64,000 nt of DNA. Origin: Asanoa siamensis. Lineage in GTDB: Bacteria; Actinomycetota; Actinomycetes; Mycobacteriales; Micromonosporaceae. Of this stretch, positions 16,683 through 25,981 are shown piece by piece. Location of the stretch: contig NZ_BONE01000016.1 in assembly GCF_016862555.1 (NCBI RefSeq), positions 1 through 64,000 on the forward strand, given 5' to 3'. Below the pieces are notes generated by a model. That model was not told the DNA's origin. It saw only the letters and a program-made list of their open reading frames with translations, and did no database searches. The translations under genes and the position numbers were made by a program. Each line of letters begins with the position of its first letter. Position 1 is the first letter of the stretch.

Positions 16683-18062
16683 TCAGTCGGATGGTTGGGC
16701 GGCCTCGACCGGCAGCAGTCGGCCGCCCTTGAGGTCCGTCGGGTCTGTTGTTTCGCGCCAGCCGGCCGGCCAGTCGGCGTGGCGGGTGCGGTCGGCGCGG
16801 CGGGCGTCGGTGAAGTCTGGTTCTGTCGCGAACTCCGCGTCGGTGAACCAGGCCTCGCCGCCGAACTCGGCGTGGTCGAACTCCGCGTCGCGGTGGAACT
16901 TCGCGTCGCTGAAGGCCGCCGCCTCCGCGAACGAGACCGCGCTGAAGTTGGCTCGGCGGTGGAACGTGGTCTCGCGGAAGCCGCCCACCCCCGTGAACCG
17001 GGCCGTGCGGAACAGCGCCCGGCCCAGGAACGTCGCGGCGGCGAAGCCGGCGGCCCGGCCGAACACCACGTCGCTGAACTCAGCGTCGTGTGCGAAGACC
17101 GCGCGGTCGAAGTCGGCGACCGCCCCGAACGAGGCCTCCTCGAACGTGACCACGCCCTGGAACCGCACGTCGTCGAACCGCGCCGGACCGTCGAACCGCA
17201 CCTTGCCGAAATCGACCTGTGCGGCGAAGACGGCGCCCGCGAAGCTCGCCGCGTCGGCGAACGAAGCACTGTCGAAGCGGGTTCGGCCGTCGAAGGTCGC
17301 CCTGGTGAAGACAGCGCGGTGCAGCCGGCCCCGTTCGATGCTCCAGTCGACCAGCCGCGCGCCCGTGAGGTCGATGTCGATGCCCGGCCAGAACGTCTGC
17401 TCAGGGCTCCCGGCGACATCCGCGTCGGCGCTGCCGGGTGGACAGCAGAGGTGTCGCGTCAGGATGCCCTGCGCCGTGACCCGGACCTGGAGCTGCTCGT
17501 TCGGATCCCGGCCACCGTTGCGGGCACCCCGCTGACCCGGCGCGACCGGCGGCGCGAACGGCATGCGCAGCAGCGCACAGACCACGTTGACGATGGGCTG
17601 CCGCTGCCCGACGTTGTCCTGGGCCAACCGGTCCAGGGCGTAGAGGGCGCCGAGCCGCACCGCCGCGTCCGGCGAGCCGAGCAGCTCGACCGCCTTCGTG
17701 TAGAGCTCCGTCACCCGCCGCTCCCGCGCGTCCTGCTCGGTGTGGGCCTGGGTCTGCTGCGCCAACTCGTACGCCCGCTCCGCCAGCCGCTGCCGGCGCA
17801 CCGCGAGCAGGAGCGCCGCCAGCCCGCCGGCAGCCGCCACATATCCGACGCCGTACTTGATGGCGTCGATCCGCAGCGTCGACCGTTGCGCCGCCGTGGG
17901 TGCGTCGCCGGCCACCTGCAGCATCCACAGCAACGCCGTGAGTCCGAGGGCCATCGTCGCGACCACGGCGGTCGCGATGCCACGGTCGGTCACCAGCCAG
18001 GGCAACCGATCCTCGCCGGCGGTCGCGGGCCCGCGCGTCCACATAGCTGCATGGTGCCTCAC
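16683..18062 (-). CDS. Pentapeptide-like repeat membrane protein
   Basis: A protein of about 459 residues with two predicted membrane helices (about 29-52 and 71-88), a charged helix (about 91-125), and from about residue 252 to 415 a very regular array in which Phe recurs at alternating five- and six-residue steps (RATF, DGRTRF, DSASF, ADAASF). That is about 15 copies of an 11-residue double coil, as in F-rich pentapeptide-repeat families that form a quadrilateral beta helix. The cytosolic beta helix probably acts as a scaffold; the ligand is unknown. GTG at 18062 lies 12 bases after the preceding stop; an ATG at 18044 is an alternative start. It is last in a three-gene operon. Confidence 0.75.
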   Translation of the reverse strand: MRHHAAMWTRGPATAGEDRLPWLVTDRGIATAVVATMALGLTALLWMLQVAGDAPTAAQRSTLRIDAIKYGVGYVAAAGGLAALLLAVRRQRLAERAYELAQQTQAHTEQDARERRVTELYTKAVELLGSPDAAVRLGALYALDRLAQDNVGQRQPIVNVVCALLRMPFAPPVAPGQRGARNGGRDPNEQLQVRVTAQGILTRHLCCPPGSADADVAGSPEQTFWPGIDIDLTGARLVDWSIERGRLHRAVFTRATFDGRTRFDSASFADAASFAGAVFAAQVDFGKVRFDGPARFDDVRFQGVVTFEEASFGAVADFDRAVFAHDAEFSDVVFGRAAGFAAATFLGRALFRTARFTGVGGFRETTFHRRANFSAVSFAEAAAFSDAKFHRDAEFDHAEFGGEAWFTDAEFATEPDFTDARRADRTRHADWPAGWRETTDPTDLKGGRLLPVEAAQPSD

Positions 18063-18074
18063 CCGATCAAGCGC

Positions 18075-19658
18075 TCACGAGACCTCCGACTGGTGTTCCG
18101 GGCCCAGGGCGATGCGGGCGATGTCGGTCAGGGCGTCGTTGTCCGTGCGCCAGTAGCCGCTGTGGCCGTGGGCGTCGCCGTCGAAGACCTGGGCGCCGAA
18201 GGATGGGTCCGTCGGGTTGCGGCCGAACCACAGGTGTTCGTAAGGGCCCGTGTCGAACGGGTCGCGGAAGCGGGTCAAGGGCTCCCGCCAGCCCGGCGCC
18301 AGGTAGGCGATCGGGTCGTTGGGCGCCGTGCTCGACCAGATGTCGGTCGCCGGCCGGCCCAGGTCTGTCGCGTGGTCGACGCCCACGCCCGGTGAGCCCA
18401 CGAAGACCAGGTCGTCGGCTGCCAGGCCGGTCGTGCGGACCGTCGTGCCCACCGTCAGCGAGCCGTAGCTGTGGCCCAGCACCGTCTGCTGCGCCGGTGG
18501 GCCCTCGTGGGTCGCGCGTAGGCCCTCCGCGAAGTCGTGCAGTGCCGGCCCCGCCGCCTGTGCCTTCGCCGTGAACATCGCCTCGTCGAGGAACGACGGT
18601 GCGTCGTAGTCGAGCCAGAGCACCGCCGCCGTGCGTTGGCTCGGGTCCAGCGCCGCCGCGCGGGCGGCCACCGCCTCCACGCGGCTCAGGTCGTCGCGGA
18701 CCGCGCCCAGGCTGGCCGTCATGCCCGGCACGTAGGTCAGGACGTTGTCGGCCCTGTCGGGGTCGCCGACCGCGAGCACCACCCGGCCGTCGTCCTCGGC
18801 GACCAGGCTCAGGAGATAAGCCCGCTCGCCTGTCTCCGCCCGGAGTCGCGCGTCGACCGCGTCGATGCCCGACATCAGGCCGACCAGCCGGTGGCTCGCC
18901 GAGACCGCCCCGTGGCGGGGCATCGCCGTGCGGACCGCCTCGGCCCGTTCCCGCACCAGGGCCGCCCGTTGCCCCGCGAGCAGGGACCGGTTGGCCTGGT
19001 CGCGGGCCGCCACCGGCACCCCGTGGAGCCGGCCCACGTAGGCCGGCTGGTGCACGACCAGCCACCGCCGCTCGGTCTCGGACAGACCCGCCCACCAGCG
19101 CCGCACCGCGTCGGGCCGGGCGCCGAGCGGCGGGCGGAACCGCGGCGGCGTCGTCGGCCAGCCCGCGGCGGCCGCTGCCGCGAGCCGGTCGAGGTGGGTG
19201 GCGGCCGCGCGGTCGGCCGCCGAAGCCGCGTGCAGGGCGTCGGCTATCCCGGCCCCGACCCGGTCAGCCGCGCGCAGCGCGGCCGCCCGGTCGATCCCCG
19301 TGACCGTGACATCCGGCGCCGTGCGCCCCGACCGGTCGATCTCGACGTGGGCGGGCCCGGCCGACGACACCGCGGCCGCGAGCATGCCCCGGGCCCGCAC
19401 CAGCGCCGCCGCGAGGCCCGACAGCACCTGGTCGGTCTCGACGAACGCCGACCGGGCCGCGTCGAGCGGCGCGCGTAACCGCCGCACATGATCACCCGCC
19501 GCCGAACCGGCCGCGCCCTGCCACCCGTCGGTGACCCGACCGGCCACCGCGCCGAGCGCCGCCGCCCGCTGCCCGACCGCGTCGGCCAACCGGCTCCACG
19601 CGGCGCCCGCCGCCCGCCAGGCCCCCGGATCGGCCTGCCACAACTGCGCGTAGGTCAC
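18075..19658 (-). CDS. DUF1023-type alpha/beta hydrolase with helical N-terminal domain
   Basis: About 527 residues. The first 200 are Ala-rich helices resembling the WXG100-like heads seen before DUF1023 hydrolases (W-x-x-A-A-x-A-W pattern near the start). The C-terminal half has the nucleophile elbow GHSYGS, with YVPGMTASLG, LWLDYDAP, VGSPGVGVDHA and HGHSGYW. These match the DUF1023 family, thought to be secreted or envelope-associated serine hydrolases in actinobacteria. The GTG chosen at 19658 lies ten bases after the preceding stop; GTG at 19661 is equally possible. Substrate unknown. Confidence 0.75.
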   Translation of the reverse strand: MTYAQLWQADPGAWRAAGAAWSRLADAVGQRAAALGAVAGRVTDGWQGAAGSAAGDHVRRLRAPLDAARSAFVETDQVLSGLAAALVRARGMLAAAVSSAGPAHVEIDRSGRTAPDVTVTGIDRAAALRAADRVGAGIADALHAASAADRAAATHLDRLAAAAAAGWPTTPPRFRPPLGARPDAVRRWWAGLSETERRWLVVHQPAYVGRLHGVPVAARDQANRSLLAGQRAALVRERAEAVRTAMPRHGAVSASHRLVGLMSGIDAVDARLRAETGERAYLLSLVAEDDGRVVLAVGDPDRADNVLTYVPGMTASLGAVRDDLSRVEAVAARAAALDPSQRTAAVLWLDYDAPSFLDEAMFTAKAQAAGPALHDFAEGLRATHEGPPAQQTVLGHSYGSLTVGTTVRTTGLAADDLVFVGSPGVGVDHATDLGRPATDIWSSTAPNDPIAYLAPGWREPLTRFRDPFDTGPYEHLWFGRNPTDPSFGAQVFDGDAHGHSGYWRTDNDALTDIARIALGPEHQSEVS

Positions 19659-19668
19659 CACCGCCCGC

Positions 19669-19956
19669 TCACCCCACCCGGTGGAGCCGCCGCGCGGCCC
19701 GCAGGTCGGCGTCTTCGTAGGACTGGGCCGCCTCCCGCAGCAGCCCACCGGAGTGCGCGACCCGACCGGCGGCCGCGCCCAACTCCGCCGACACCGCGCC
19801 GGCCAGCCCGACCAGGGCGGCCCCGGCGGCCCACGACGGCGCCGGCACGATCAGGTCGGAGCCGCCGACCACCGACGCCAGCGCCCGGGCGACCGAGTCG
19901 AGGTCGCCCGCCCGGTCGCGCAACAGCCCGGGATCGACCCGGAGATCACCGTCCAC
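19669..19956 (-). CDS. Small helical WXG100-like protein
   Basis: A 95-residue acidic, Ala-rich helical protein starting with GTG behind GGGAGG. It contains PAPSWAAGAALVGLAGAVS and a second helix ending SYEDADL, the size and helical-hairpin layout of ESX/WXG100-like proteins paired with DUF1023 hydrolases. Sequence similarity alone is weak. It leads the three-gene minus-strand operon and is divergent from acpS. A GTG 27 bases upstream is the alternative start but has no ribosome site. Confidence 0.6.
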   Translation of the reverse strand: MDGDLRVDPGLLRDRAGDLDSVARALASVVGGSDLIVPAPSWAAGAALVGLAGAVSAELGAAAGRVAHSGGLLREAAQSYEDADLRAARRLHRVG

Positions 19957-20017
19957 GTCCCACCTCCCAGCAGCGAGAACCACACGCTAGAAGGGCGGCA
20001 AGCCCGGAAGGCGAGCC

Positions 20018-20058
20018 TGTGGACAACGCCCGACCCGAGGGCGGCGGCGCTGTCCACA
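20018..20058. promoter_or_regulatory. Pair of DnaA-box-like sites upstream of acpS
   Basis: TGTGGACAA (20018-20026, complement of a perfect TTGTCCACA) and CTGTCCACA (20050-20058, one mismatch) face each other across 23 bases in the acpS divergent region. They may be DnaA titration or regulatory boxes. No origin features (DnaA gene, AT-rich unwinding element) are nearby. Confidence 0.25.
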
Positions 20059-20101
20059 AGGCTTCCCCACCGCGTACACCTCGTGCTAATAGGCTGGACC
20101 G

Positions 20102-20470
20102 ATGATCGTCGCTGTCGGGATCGACGTGGTCCTCGTCGAACGGTTCACCGGAGCGCTGAGCCGCACACCGCTGCTCGGTGACCGGCTGTTCACGGAGTCG
20201 GAGCGCTTCACGAGTGCCGGCAACCAGCGCTCGCCGGAGTCCCTGGCGGCCCGGTTCGCCGCCAAGGAGGCCGTGGCCAAGGCCCTCGGCGCACCCGCCG
20301 GCCTCCGCTGGCACGACTGCGAGATCGTCACCGACCCCGACGGCCGACCCTGGCTCACCGTCAGCGGCACGGTCGCCGCGGCGGCCGCCGAGCGCGGTGT
20401 CAACCGGTGGCACCTGAGCCTCTCGCACGACGGCGGCATCGCCTCCGCGATGGTGGTGGCGGAGCAGTGA
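20102..20470 (+). CDS. acpS: Holo-[acyl-carrier-protein] synthase
   Basis: AcpS transfers 4'-phosphopantetheine from CoA to apo-ACP. At 122 residues it has the family length. It carries the N-terminal [10 protein letters not shown] motif with the Mg-binding Asp, [12 protein letters not shown] with the catalytic Glu/Lys pair, and HLSLSHD near the C-terminus. TAGGCT six bases before the ATG suggests a leaderless message. The TGA overlaps the GTG of nnr, so the two are co-translated, a common arrangement (acpS-nnr-alr) in actinobacteria. Confidence 0.95.
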   Translation: MIVAVGIDVVLVERFTGALSRTPLLGDRLFTESERFTSAGNQRSPESLAARFAAKEAVAKALGAPAGLRWHDCEIVTDPDGRPWLTVSGTVAAAAAERGVNRWHLSLSHDGGIASAMVVAEQ

Positions 20471-21927
20471 GGCCGGCCTGGCGGGTCGCCGACGTGCGCG
20501 CGGCCGAAGAAGCGCTGATGGCCCGCCTCCCGGAGGGCACCCTGATGCAACGCGCCGCCGCGGGCCTCGCCCGCCGCTGCGCACTCCTTCTCGAGCAGGT
20601 GTACGGCGCCCACGTCACGCTCCTCGTCGGCGCGGGCAACAACGGCGGCGACGCGCTGTACGCCGGCGCCATCCTGGCGAGAAGAGGAGCCGCCGTCACC
20701 GCCGTCCTCCTCGATCCGGCGAAAGCCCACGAAGAGGGCCTCCAAGCCCTCAGGCAGCAAGGCGGCCGCACCGCGGACAACCCGCCGGCCACCATCGACC
20801 TCCTCGTCGACGGCATCGTCGGCATCGGCGCCAAGGGCGGCCTCCGCGACGCCGCCGCGGCCGCCCTCCACAAAGCAACGGACCGCGGCCGACGCCCCAC
20901 CATCGTCGCCGTCGACGTCCCCAGCGGCGTCGACGTCGACACGGGCGACGTACCCGGAAAAGCCGTTCAAGCCGACGTCACCGTCACCTTCGGCTGCCTC
21001 AAGCCGGCCCACGTCGTCGGCCCGGCCGCCCCGCTCGCCGGCGAGGTCGAGCTGGTCGACATCGGCCTGCGCCCCTGGCTGCGCGCCGACCCGGCCGTCC
21101 TCGTCCCGGACCGCGCCGACATCGCCGAGGCCCTGCCGAAGCACCGCCCGACCGACGAGAAGTACACCCGCGGCGTCGTCGGCGTCGCCACGGGCTCGAA
21201 GACCTACCCCGGCGCCGCGATCCTCTCGACGGCCGGTGCCCTCGCCGGCCCGACCGGCATGGTCCGCTACGCCGGCACCGCCCGCCAGTACGTCCTGCAG
21301 GCCCACCCGAGCGTCATCGCCACCGACCGCATCACCGACGCCGGCCGCGTACAGGCCTGGGTGATCGGCAGTGGTCTCGGCACCGACGCCGCCGCCGCGA
21401 CCGCCCTGCGCACCGTGCTCGCCACCAGCCTCCCCGTCGTGCTCGACGCCGACGCGCTCAACCTGCTCGTCGACGGCGCGATGGCCGACCTGATGCGCGG
21501 GCGCAACGCGCCGATGGTGCTCACCCCGCACGACCGCGAGTTCGCCCGGCTGGCGGGCGAGGCGCCCGGCCCCGACCGGGTCGCCGCCGCGCTGAAGCTG
21601 GCCGCGCACACCAACGCGGTGGTCCTCCTGAAGGGTGACCGCACGATCGTGGCCACCCCGAGCGGCACCGCGTACGCCAACCCGACCGGCTCACCCGCAC
21701 TGGCCACCGGCGGCACCGGCGACGTCCTGGCCGGCCTCCTCGGCTCCCTGCTGGCCGGCGGCCTGCGCCCCGAGGTGGCCGCCGTCACAGCCGCCTACCT
21801 GCACGGACTCGCCGGCCGCGAAGCCGCCCGGCACGGGCCGGTCGCCGCGCCCGACGTCGCCGCCGCCCTCCGCCCCGTCCTCGCCGACCTCGCGTCACCT
21901 GACGCAGCGGCAGCTACCCACAAGTAG
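20467..21927 (+). CDS. nnr: Bifunctional NAD(P)H-hydrate epimerase / ADP-dependent NAD(P)H-hydrate dehydratase
   Basis: Nnr repairs hydrated NADH and NADPH. The 486-residue protein has an N-terminal YjeF epimerase domain ([25 protein letters not shown]) and a C-terminal ribokinase-like dehydratase domain ([39 protein letters not shown]). GTG at 20467 overlaps the acpS stop and follows GGTGGCGG; the next start would remove the first helix. Length agrees with two-domain Nnr proteins. Confidence 0.95.
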   Translation: MRPAWRVADVRAAEEALMARLPEGTLMQRAAAGLARRCALLLEQVYGAHVTLLVGAGNNGGDALYAGAILARRGAAVTAVLLDPAKAHEEGLQALRQQGGRTADNPPATIDLLVDGIVGIGAKGGLRDAAAAALHKATDRGRRPTIVAVDVPSGVDVDTGDVPGKAVQADVTVTFGCLKPAHVVGPAAPLAGEVELVDIGLRPWLRADPAVLVPDRADIAEALPKHRPTDEKYTRGVVGVATGSKTYPGAAILSTAGALAGPTGMVRYAGTARQYVLQAHPSVIATDRITDAGRVQAWVIGSGLGTDAAAATALRTVLATSLPVVLDADALNLLVDGAMADLMRGRNAPMVLTPHDREFARLAGEAPGPDRVAAALKLAAHTNAVVLLKGDRTIVATPSGTAYANPTGSPALATGGTGDVLAGLLGSLLAGGLRPEVAAVTAAYLHGLAGREAARHGPVAAPDVAAALRPVLADLASPDAAAATHK

Positions 21928-21937
21928 GCTGGGCCTC

Positions 21938-23059
21938 ATGTGGCAAGCCGAAGTCCGCGTCGACCTCGACGCGATCCGTGCCAACGTGGCCCGGCTGCGC
22001 GCTGGCACGGATGCCGCGGTGATGGCGGTCGTCAAGGGCGACGGTTACGGCCACGGCATGGTCCCGGCCGCGCGGGCGGCGATCAAGGGCGGCGCGACCT
22101 GGCTCGGCGTCTGCACCCTCGACGAGGCGCTTGGCCTGCGCCGGGCCGGCATCACCACGCCCGTGTTGGCCTGGCTGCTCGCCCCTGGCCTGCCGCTGCA
22201 CGAGGGCGTCGCCCACGACATCGACCTGAGCGCCGCCAGCCTCGGCCAGCTCGACGAGATGATCAAAGCTGGCCAGCAGGCGCGCAAGCCCACCCGGGTG
22301 CACCTCAAGATCGACACGGGCCTGTCCCGGGGCGGCGCCACCGCCGACGACTGGCCCGCGCTGGTCGAGGCGGCCGCCAAGGCCCAGGCCGACGGCGCGA
22401 TCGAGATCGTCGGGATCTGGAGCCACTTCGTCTACGCCGACGCGCCCGGCCACGAGACCATCGACCACCAGCTCGACGCCTACCGCGACGCGCTGGCCGT
22501 GGCCGAGCGCCTGGGCGTGCGCCCGCGGTTGCGGCACATCGCCAACTCCGCCGCCACCCTGACCCGGCCCGACGCCCACTTCGACCTCGTACGCCCGGGC
22601 ATCGCGGTCTACGGTCTGTCGCCGGTGCCCGGCGAGCAGTACGGCCTGCGCCGCGCGATGACCGCCCGCGCCCGGATCATGCTGGTCAAGCGGGTGCCCG
22701 CCGGCACCGGCGTCTCCTACGGCCACACCTACACCACGACCCGCGAGACCACGCTCGCCGTCGTCCCGCTCGGCTACGCCGACGGCGTGCCGCGGCACGC
22801 GTCCAACGTCGGTCCGGTCGCCATCGGCGCCGGCCGGCACACCATCGCGGGCCGGGTCTGCATGGACCAGATCGTCGTCGACGTCGGCGACCAGCCGGTC
22901 GCGCCCGGCGACGTGGCCACCCTGTTCGGCAGCGGCGACGGCGGCGCACCCACCGCCGACGACTGGGCGGCCGCCATCGACACCATCAACTACGAGATCG
23001 TGACCCGGTTCGGGAGCAGCAGGGTTCCCCGGGTCTACGAGGGCGAGGACGGTGAATGA
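21938..23059 (+). CDS. alr: Alanine racemase
   Basis: A PLP enzyme making D-alanine for peptidoglycan. The 373-residue protein has the PLP lysine in AVVKGDGYGHG (Lys33; the usual motif is KADAYGHG, so two Ala are Gly here), the phosphate-binding and substrate segments HIANSAA and GIAVYGL, and a C-terminal beta domain with CMDQIVVDVG. TAGGCT lies seven bases before the ATG, the leaderless pattern. Its stop overlaps the next gene (ATGA). Confidence 0.95.
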   Translation: MWQAEVRVDLDAIRANVARLRAGTDAAVMAVVKGDGYGHGMVPAARAAIKGGATWLGVCTLDEALGLRRAGITTPVLAWLLAPGLPLHEGVAHDIDLSAASLGQLDEMIKAGQQARKPTRVHLKIDTGLSRGGATADDWPALVEAAAKAQADGAIEIVGIWSHFVYADAPGHETIDHQLDAYRDALAVAERLGVRPRLRHIANSAATLTRPDAHFDLVRPGIAVYGLSPVPGEQYGLRRAMTARARIMLVKRVPAGTGVSYGHTYTTTRETTLAVVPLGYADGVPRHASNVGPVAIGAGRHTIAGRVCMDQIVVDVGDQPVAPGDVATLFGSGDGGAPTADDWAAAIDTINYEIVTRFGSSRVPRVYEGEDGE

Positions 23060-24120
23060 GTACCCGACGCCGCGCGGGAATCGTCGGCGCGGTGGTCGGT
23101 CTGGCCGCGGCCGGCATCGCCACCGGCATAGCGGTCGAGCGTGCGGTCGTCCGGCGATCGAAGCGCGGCGTGACTGACCCCTATGTGGACGAGCCCTTCG
23201 ACCGCCTGCCGTACGACGAGTCCCTGGCCGTCAGCACCGCGGACGGCACGGACATCCACGTCGAGGTGGTCGAGCCGACGGTGGCCGAGCCGAAGGAAGC
23301 CACCATCGTCTTCGTCCACGGCTTCTGCCTCGACATGGGCACGTTCCACTTCCAGCGCACCGCCCTGACCGCCCGCGGCGAGCACCGGATGGTCTTCTAC
23401 GACCAGCCCGGCCACGGCCGCTCCGGCAAGCTCGAGACCGGCGAGTACGAGCTGCCCGCGCTCGGCGAGACGCTGCACGCGGTGCTCACGGAGACGGTCC
23501 CGGACGGCCCGCTGATCCTGGTCGGCCACTCGATGGGCGGCATGACCATCATGGCGTTCGCCGAGCTCTACCCGGAGTTCTTCGAGGACCGGGTCAAGGG
23601 CTGCGTGCTGATCGCGACCTCCGGTGGCCTCATCGACGAGACCCGGATCGGCCTGCCCGCGCTGATCGGCCGCGTCGGCGGCCCGCTGCTGCCGCTGGTC
23701 AACAGCGCGACCCGGCTCACCGGCCCGGCCATCGACCGCGCCCGGGTCGCGGCGACCGACCTGGCCTGGCTGCTCACCCGCCGGTACGGCTTCGGCGAGT
23801 CACGACCGAGCCCGTCGCTTGTGTCCTATGTGGAGAAGATGAACGCGCGGACCTCGGTCGACACCGTCGCCCGCTACCTGCGCACCCTCTACACGCACGC
23901 CCGCTACCCGGCGCTGGTCGCCCTCGAGCGCACGCCGACCATCATCATCGTCGGCGACAAGGACATGATCACTCCGGTCGCGCACTCCGAGGAGATCCTG
24001 CGGCACCTGCCGGACGCCGAGTTCGTGAAACTGAACGACAGCGGCCACGTCGTCATGCTGGAACACGCCGACGAGGTGAACGCGACGCTCATCGCCTTCC
24101 TGGAGAAGATTTCCAAATGA
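23056..24120 (+). CDS. Membrane-anchored alpha/beta hydrolase
   Basis: A 354-residue alpha/beta hydrolase between alr and tsaE, overlapping both by four bases. An N-terminal hydrophobic stretch (about 6-29) looks like a signal anchor. The hydrolase core has HGFCLDMG, YDQPGHGRSG, the nucleophile elbow GHSMGG, and VGDKDMITP with a late His in DSGHVVMLEH, so the triad is complete. It is frequent in this chromosomal context; a lipid or peptide esterase role is possible, but the substrate is unknown. Confidence 0.85.
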   Translation: MSTRRRAGIVGAVVGLAAAGIATGIAVERAVVRRSKRGVTDPYVDEPFDRLPYDESLAVSTADGTDIHVEVVEPTVAEPKEATIVFVHGFCLDMGTFHFQRTALTARGEHRMVFYDQPGHGRSGKLETGEYELPALGETLHAVLTETVPDGPLILVGHSMGGMTIMAFAELYPEFFEDRVKGCVLIATSGGLIDETRIGLPALIGRVGGPLLPLVNSATRLTGPAIDRARVAATDLAWLLTRRYGFGESRPSPSLVSYVEKMNARTSVDTVARYLRTLYTHARYPALVALERTPTIIIVGDKDMITPVAHSEEILRHLPDAEFVKLNDSGHVVMLEHADEVNATLIAFLEKISK

Positions 24121-25277
24121 TCGAGCTGACCACAGTGGACGACACCCGGGCGTTCGGTGCGCGCCTGGCCGCGCTGCTGCGCCCCGGCGACCTCGTCGTG
24201 CTCACCGGCCCGCTCGGCGCCGGCAAGACGGCGCTGGTCCAGGGCATCGGCGCCGGACTGCACGTGACGGGCGACATCACCTCGCCGACGTTCGTGATCG
24301 CCCGGGTGCACCGGCCCGACCGCGCGCGGGGCGGCGTCATCCCGCTGGTGCACGCCGACGCGTACCGGATCGGCGCCGCCGCCGACTCGATCGCCGAGAT
24401 CGACGGCCTCGACCTGGACGCGTCGATGGACGACTCGGTCACCGTCGTCGAGTGGGGCGAGGGCGTCGTCGAGCAACTGCGCGACGACCACCTGCGGGTA
24501 CGCATCGACCGGCGCGACGACGACACCCGCGTGATCGCGCTCGAGCCGACCGGAGGAGACTGGGCCGCCCGGATCACGACTCTCACCCAGGACGCCCCGG
24601 TGAACCTGCACGACCTGCTGCCGCCGGAGTGGCGTGCCGCGCTGGCGCCGCACCTCGACCCGGCCGCCACCGCCGACCTCGGCGCGTTCGTGGCCGCCGA
24701 GTACGCGGCGACGACGGTGTTCCCCCCGCTGCCCGACCTTTTCACGGCTTACCAGCTCTGCCCGCCCGCTGACACTCGCGTCGTGATCCTGGGCCAGGAC
24801 CCCTACCACAAGGCCGGCCAGGCACACGGGCTCAGCTTCAGCGTCCAGGCCGGTGTGCGGGTGCCGCCGTCGCTGCGCAACGTCTACAAGGAGCTCGCCG
24901 CCGACCTCGGCGCGGCCGCGCCCGACGGCGGTGACCTGCGTGGCTGGGCCAGGCAAGGGGTGCTGCTGCTCAACGCGGTGCTGACGGTGCGCGAGGGGGC
25001 CGCGGGATCGCACGCCAACAAGGGCTGGGAGGCGTTCACCGACGCCACGATCAGGGCGCTGCAGGACCAGCCCGACCGGGTGGTCTTCCTGCTCTGGGGC
25101 AGCTACGCCCGCAAGAAGGCCGCGCTGGTCACCAACCCGGCCCACGTGGTGCTGGAGGCAGGTCACCCGAGCCCGCTCAACCCGCGTGGTTTCCTGGGCA
25201 GCCGCCCGTTCAGCGCCGCCAACAAGGCCCTCGCCGACGCGGGCCTGACCCCCATCGACTGGAGCAGGTCCGCCTGA
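24117..25277 (+). CDS. tsaE-ung: Fusion: TsaE tRNA-modification ATPase and family 1 uracil-DNA glycosylase
   Basis: One open frame of 386 residues. Residues 1-150 are TsaE, the ATPase of t6A tRNA modification (Walker A GPLGAGKT 31-38; TSPTFVIARVH; HADAYR; VVEWGEGV). Residues 162-386 are a full family 1 uracil-DNA glycosylase (GQDPYH 226-231 with the catalytic Asp; GVLLLNAVLTVR; AGHPSPLNPRGFLGSRPF with catalytic His350). The linker is about 11 residues and no stop separates the domains. An internal GTG at 24600 with AGGA seven bases upstream could yield Ung alone. Both halves look intact. The gene starts in an ATGA overlap and precedes tsaB, as tsaE normally does. Confidence 0.9.
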   Translation: MIELTTVDDTRAFGARLAALLRPGDLVVLTGPLGAGKTALVQGIGAGLHVTGDITSPTFVIARVHRPDRARGGVIPLVHADAYRIGAAADSIAEIDGLDLDASMDDSVTVVEWGEGVVEQLRDDHLRVRIDRRDDDTRVIALEPTGGDWAARITTLTQDAPVNLHDLLPPEWRAALAPHLDPAATADLGAFVAAEYAATTVFPPLPDLFTAYQLCPPADTRVVILGQDPYHKAGQAHGLSFSVQAGVRVPPSLRNVYKELAADLGAAAPDGGDLRGWARQGVLLLNAVLTVREGAAGSHANKGWEAFTDATIRALQDQPDRVVFLLWGSYARKKAALVTNPAHVVLEAGHPSPLNPRGFLGSRPFSAANKALADAGLTPIDWSRSA

Positions 25278-25315
25278 CGAGCAGGTGGACCACCGCGCCG
25301 GATAAGGTGCATATC

Positions 25316-25981
25316 GTGCTCGTTCTCGTCCTCGACACGTCGACCCCCGCGGTGACCGCGGCCGTGGCCGACGTCACCCCGACCGGTCATGCCGTGGTCG
25401 CCGAGTTGCGCGCGGTCGACGGGCGGGCGCACGGCGAGCTGATGGCACCCGAGATCGACGAGGTGCTGCGCAAGGCGGGCGCGTCCGTCCGCGACCTGCG
25501 CGCGATCGTCGCGGGCACCGGCCCCGGCCCGTTCACCGGCCTGCGGGTGGGCCTGGTGACCGCGGCCAGCATGGGCCAGGCATTGGGCATTCCGGCTCAC
25601 GGTGTCTGCTCGCTCGACGCCATCGGCGGCGTGCCCGGCCAGGTGACGCTGGTGGCGACGGACGCCCGCCGGCGCGAGGTCTACTGGGCGCTCTACGACC
25701 AGGCCGGCGCCCGGGTCGAGGGTCCGCACGTCGACCTGCCCGAGGCGGCCGTCGAGCGGGCCGCCGGGGCCACCGTCGCGGTCGGCGACGGCGCGATGAA
25801 ATACGCCGACCGGCTCGGGCTCGAGGTGCGCGACGAGCCGCGCTACCCCCGGGTCGACGCGTTCGTGCGACTGGCCGCCGAGCGCGTCCGAGCCGGTGCC
25901 CCCAGCGAGCCGCTCACTCCGCTCTATCTCCGCCGCCCGGACGCCGTCGCGGCGGGAGGGCACAAGCCGGTGCTGCGGTGA
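25316..25981 (+). CDS. tsaB: tRNA threonylcarbamoyladenosine biosynthesis protein TsaB
   Basis: TsaB is the partner and scaffold of TsaD in the t6A37 complex. The 221-residue ASKHA-fold protein begins VLVLVLDTSTPAVTAAV and has GRAHGELM and GTGPGPFTGLRVGLV, the family's central motif. GTG at 25316 was chosen because TAAGGT lies exactly seven bases upstream, the leaderless pattern; GTG at 25307 is the alternative. Its stop overlaps rimI (GTGA). Confidence 0.92.
   Translation: MLVLVLDTSTPAVTAAVADVTPTGHAVVAELRAVDGRAHGELMAPEIDEVLRKAGASVRDLRAIVAGTGPGPFTGLRVGLVTAASMGQALGIPAHGVCSLDAIGGVPGQVTLVATDARRREVYWALYDQAGARVEGPHVDLPEAAVERAAGATVAVGDGAMKYADRLGLEVRDEPRYPRVDAFVRLAAERVRAGAPSEPLTPLYLRRPDAVAAGGHKPVLR

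Noticed and set aside
16662-18395. 577-codon open frame opposite the repeat protein
   Set aside because: The minus-strand frame has the regular Phe spacing and membrane helices; the opposite frame is a by-product of that periodicity.
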